Position numbers and translations under genes: made by a program
Notes under the pieces: generated by a model
Told to the model about the DNA's origin: nothing
The model's input: only the letters and a program-made list of their open reading frames with translations
The model's database searches: none
In this document: positions 6,545 to 7,039 of the stretch, in pieces
Numbering within the stretch: position 1 is the stretch's first letter
Layout: every line of letters begins with the position of its first letter
Source: Mogibacterium sp.
Lineage (GTDB): Bacteria > Bacillota > Clostridia > Peptostreptococcales > Anaerovoracaceae
Length of the DNA: 7,039 nt
NCBI GenBank assembly: GCA_017434685.1
Contig: JAFREV010000040.1
Coordinates: forward strand, 1 to 7,039
Reading direction: 5' to 3'

Positions 6545-7039
6545 ATGTTAAGACTGTATGCGGGAAGAGAGAATATAAACAAAGAGCGTTTTATCTTCGA
6601 CTCAATCAAAGCGAGCGGAGCTAAAACGCTTGTTTTGGTGCCAAATCAATACACGCTGGCGGCGGAGGAGCAGGCCCTGAAATATCTCGAGACGGATTGC
6701 CTCTTCGATGTGGAGATACTCTCGATGAACAGGCTCGGACTTCGCATGCTTCAGGAGCAGGGCACGGAATCGGTTCGCATGCTGGACAAATACGGCAGAT
6801 TCATGCTGCTGACCAAACTCATCAAAGAACAAAAAGACAGTTTCGATATATTCCGTCGCACTGCAGGCAGAATCACATTCACAAATATGCTCAATGACTT
6901 TATCTCTGAGTTCAAGCAGCAGAATTTAAGTGCTGAAGAACTGGATAATATGCTTGATGATGCAAAGGACATACCGCTCCTTCAGTCCAAGATAAAGGAG
7001 CTCAGTGATGTCATAAAGTCTTATGAGGATACGATCAAA
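6545..7039 (+). CDS. addB: AddB-like subunit of the AddAB helicase-nuclease, N-terminal part (3' end cut by window)
   Basis: An open frame of 165 codons with no stop before the right edge. AddB pairs with AddA to process double-strand breaks for RecA-dependent repair; full proteins have about 1,100-1,200 residues, so only the first seventh is visible. The family pattern is clear in residues 29-45 (LVLVPNQYTLAAEEQAL, matching the VPEQ-T-AE block) and in VEILSMNRLGLRML, followed by a long helical region with MLLTKLIKEQ and a FTNMLNDFISEF block. The N-terminus is unusual: residues 5-20 read YAGRENINKERFIFDS where B. subtilis AddB has a GRSGSGKT Walker A motif, so the phosphate-binding loop appears lost. 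RexB-type homologues in streptococci also lack it. The nuclease domain and iron-sulphur cysteines would lie beyond the window. Start is set by AAGGA six bases upstream. Confidence 0.82.
   Translation, partial: MLRLYAGRENINKERFIFDSIKASGAKTLVLVPNQYTLAAEEQALKYLETDCLFDVEILSMNRLGLRMLQEQGTESVRMLDKYGRFMLLTKLIKEQKDSFDIFRRTAGRITFTNMLNDFISEFKQQNLSAEELDNMLDDAKDIPLLQSKIKELSDVIKSYEDTIK

Overview
The window is a compact, single-strand block of bacterial chromosome: six co-oriented genes plus a seventh cut by the right edge, with gaps of at most about 60 bases. The gene set (secA and prfB close together, AddAB-type recombination nuclease, LemA/DUF2207 pair), strong AGGAGG-type ribosome binding sites and moderate base composition suggest a Firmicute, most likely an anaerobic member of Clostridia. 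This is inferred from gene content and protein style only; no species is claimed.

Layout: 1-1637 is the C-terminal part of SecA (preprotein translocase ATPase), ending in its zinc-binding tail. 1698-1979 is a 93-residue protein that looks like a LemA protein with its central helices missing. 2034-3983 is a DUF2207 (YciQ-like) membrane protein with a signal peptide and a glycine-rich C-terminus. 3977-4681 is a small SGNH/GDSL hydrolase whose start overlaps the DUF2207 stop and whose ribosome binding site lies inside the glycine-tail codons. 4643-4687 is a perfect 12-bp inverted repeat made of two self-palindromic 9-mers across the hydrolase 3' end. 4732-5373 is a HAD phosphatase of the PpaX/Gph type. 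5419-6535 is prfB (release factor 2), read through a classical programmed +1 frameshift at an in-frame TGA. 6545 to the right edge is the N-terminus of an AddB-like nuclease subunit lacking a recognisable Walker A motif.

How it fits together: in many Firmicutes secA is followed directly by prfB. Here four genes, three of them envelope- or surface-linked in character (mini-LemA, DUF2207, SGNH hydrolase), sit between them. LemA and DUF2207 proteins are commonly encoded next to each other, so the mini-LemA and DUF2207 protein probably work together at the membrane, possibly with the hydrolase, to which the DUF2207 gene is tightly coupled. The HAD, prfB and addB genes form a second closely spaced run. 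No RNA genes, insertion sequences, CRISPR arrays or phage genes were seen. The items most worth a second look are the internally shortened LemA, the paired palindromes at 4643-4687, and the degenerate N-terminus of AddB.
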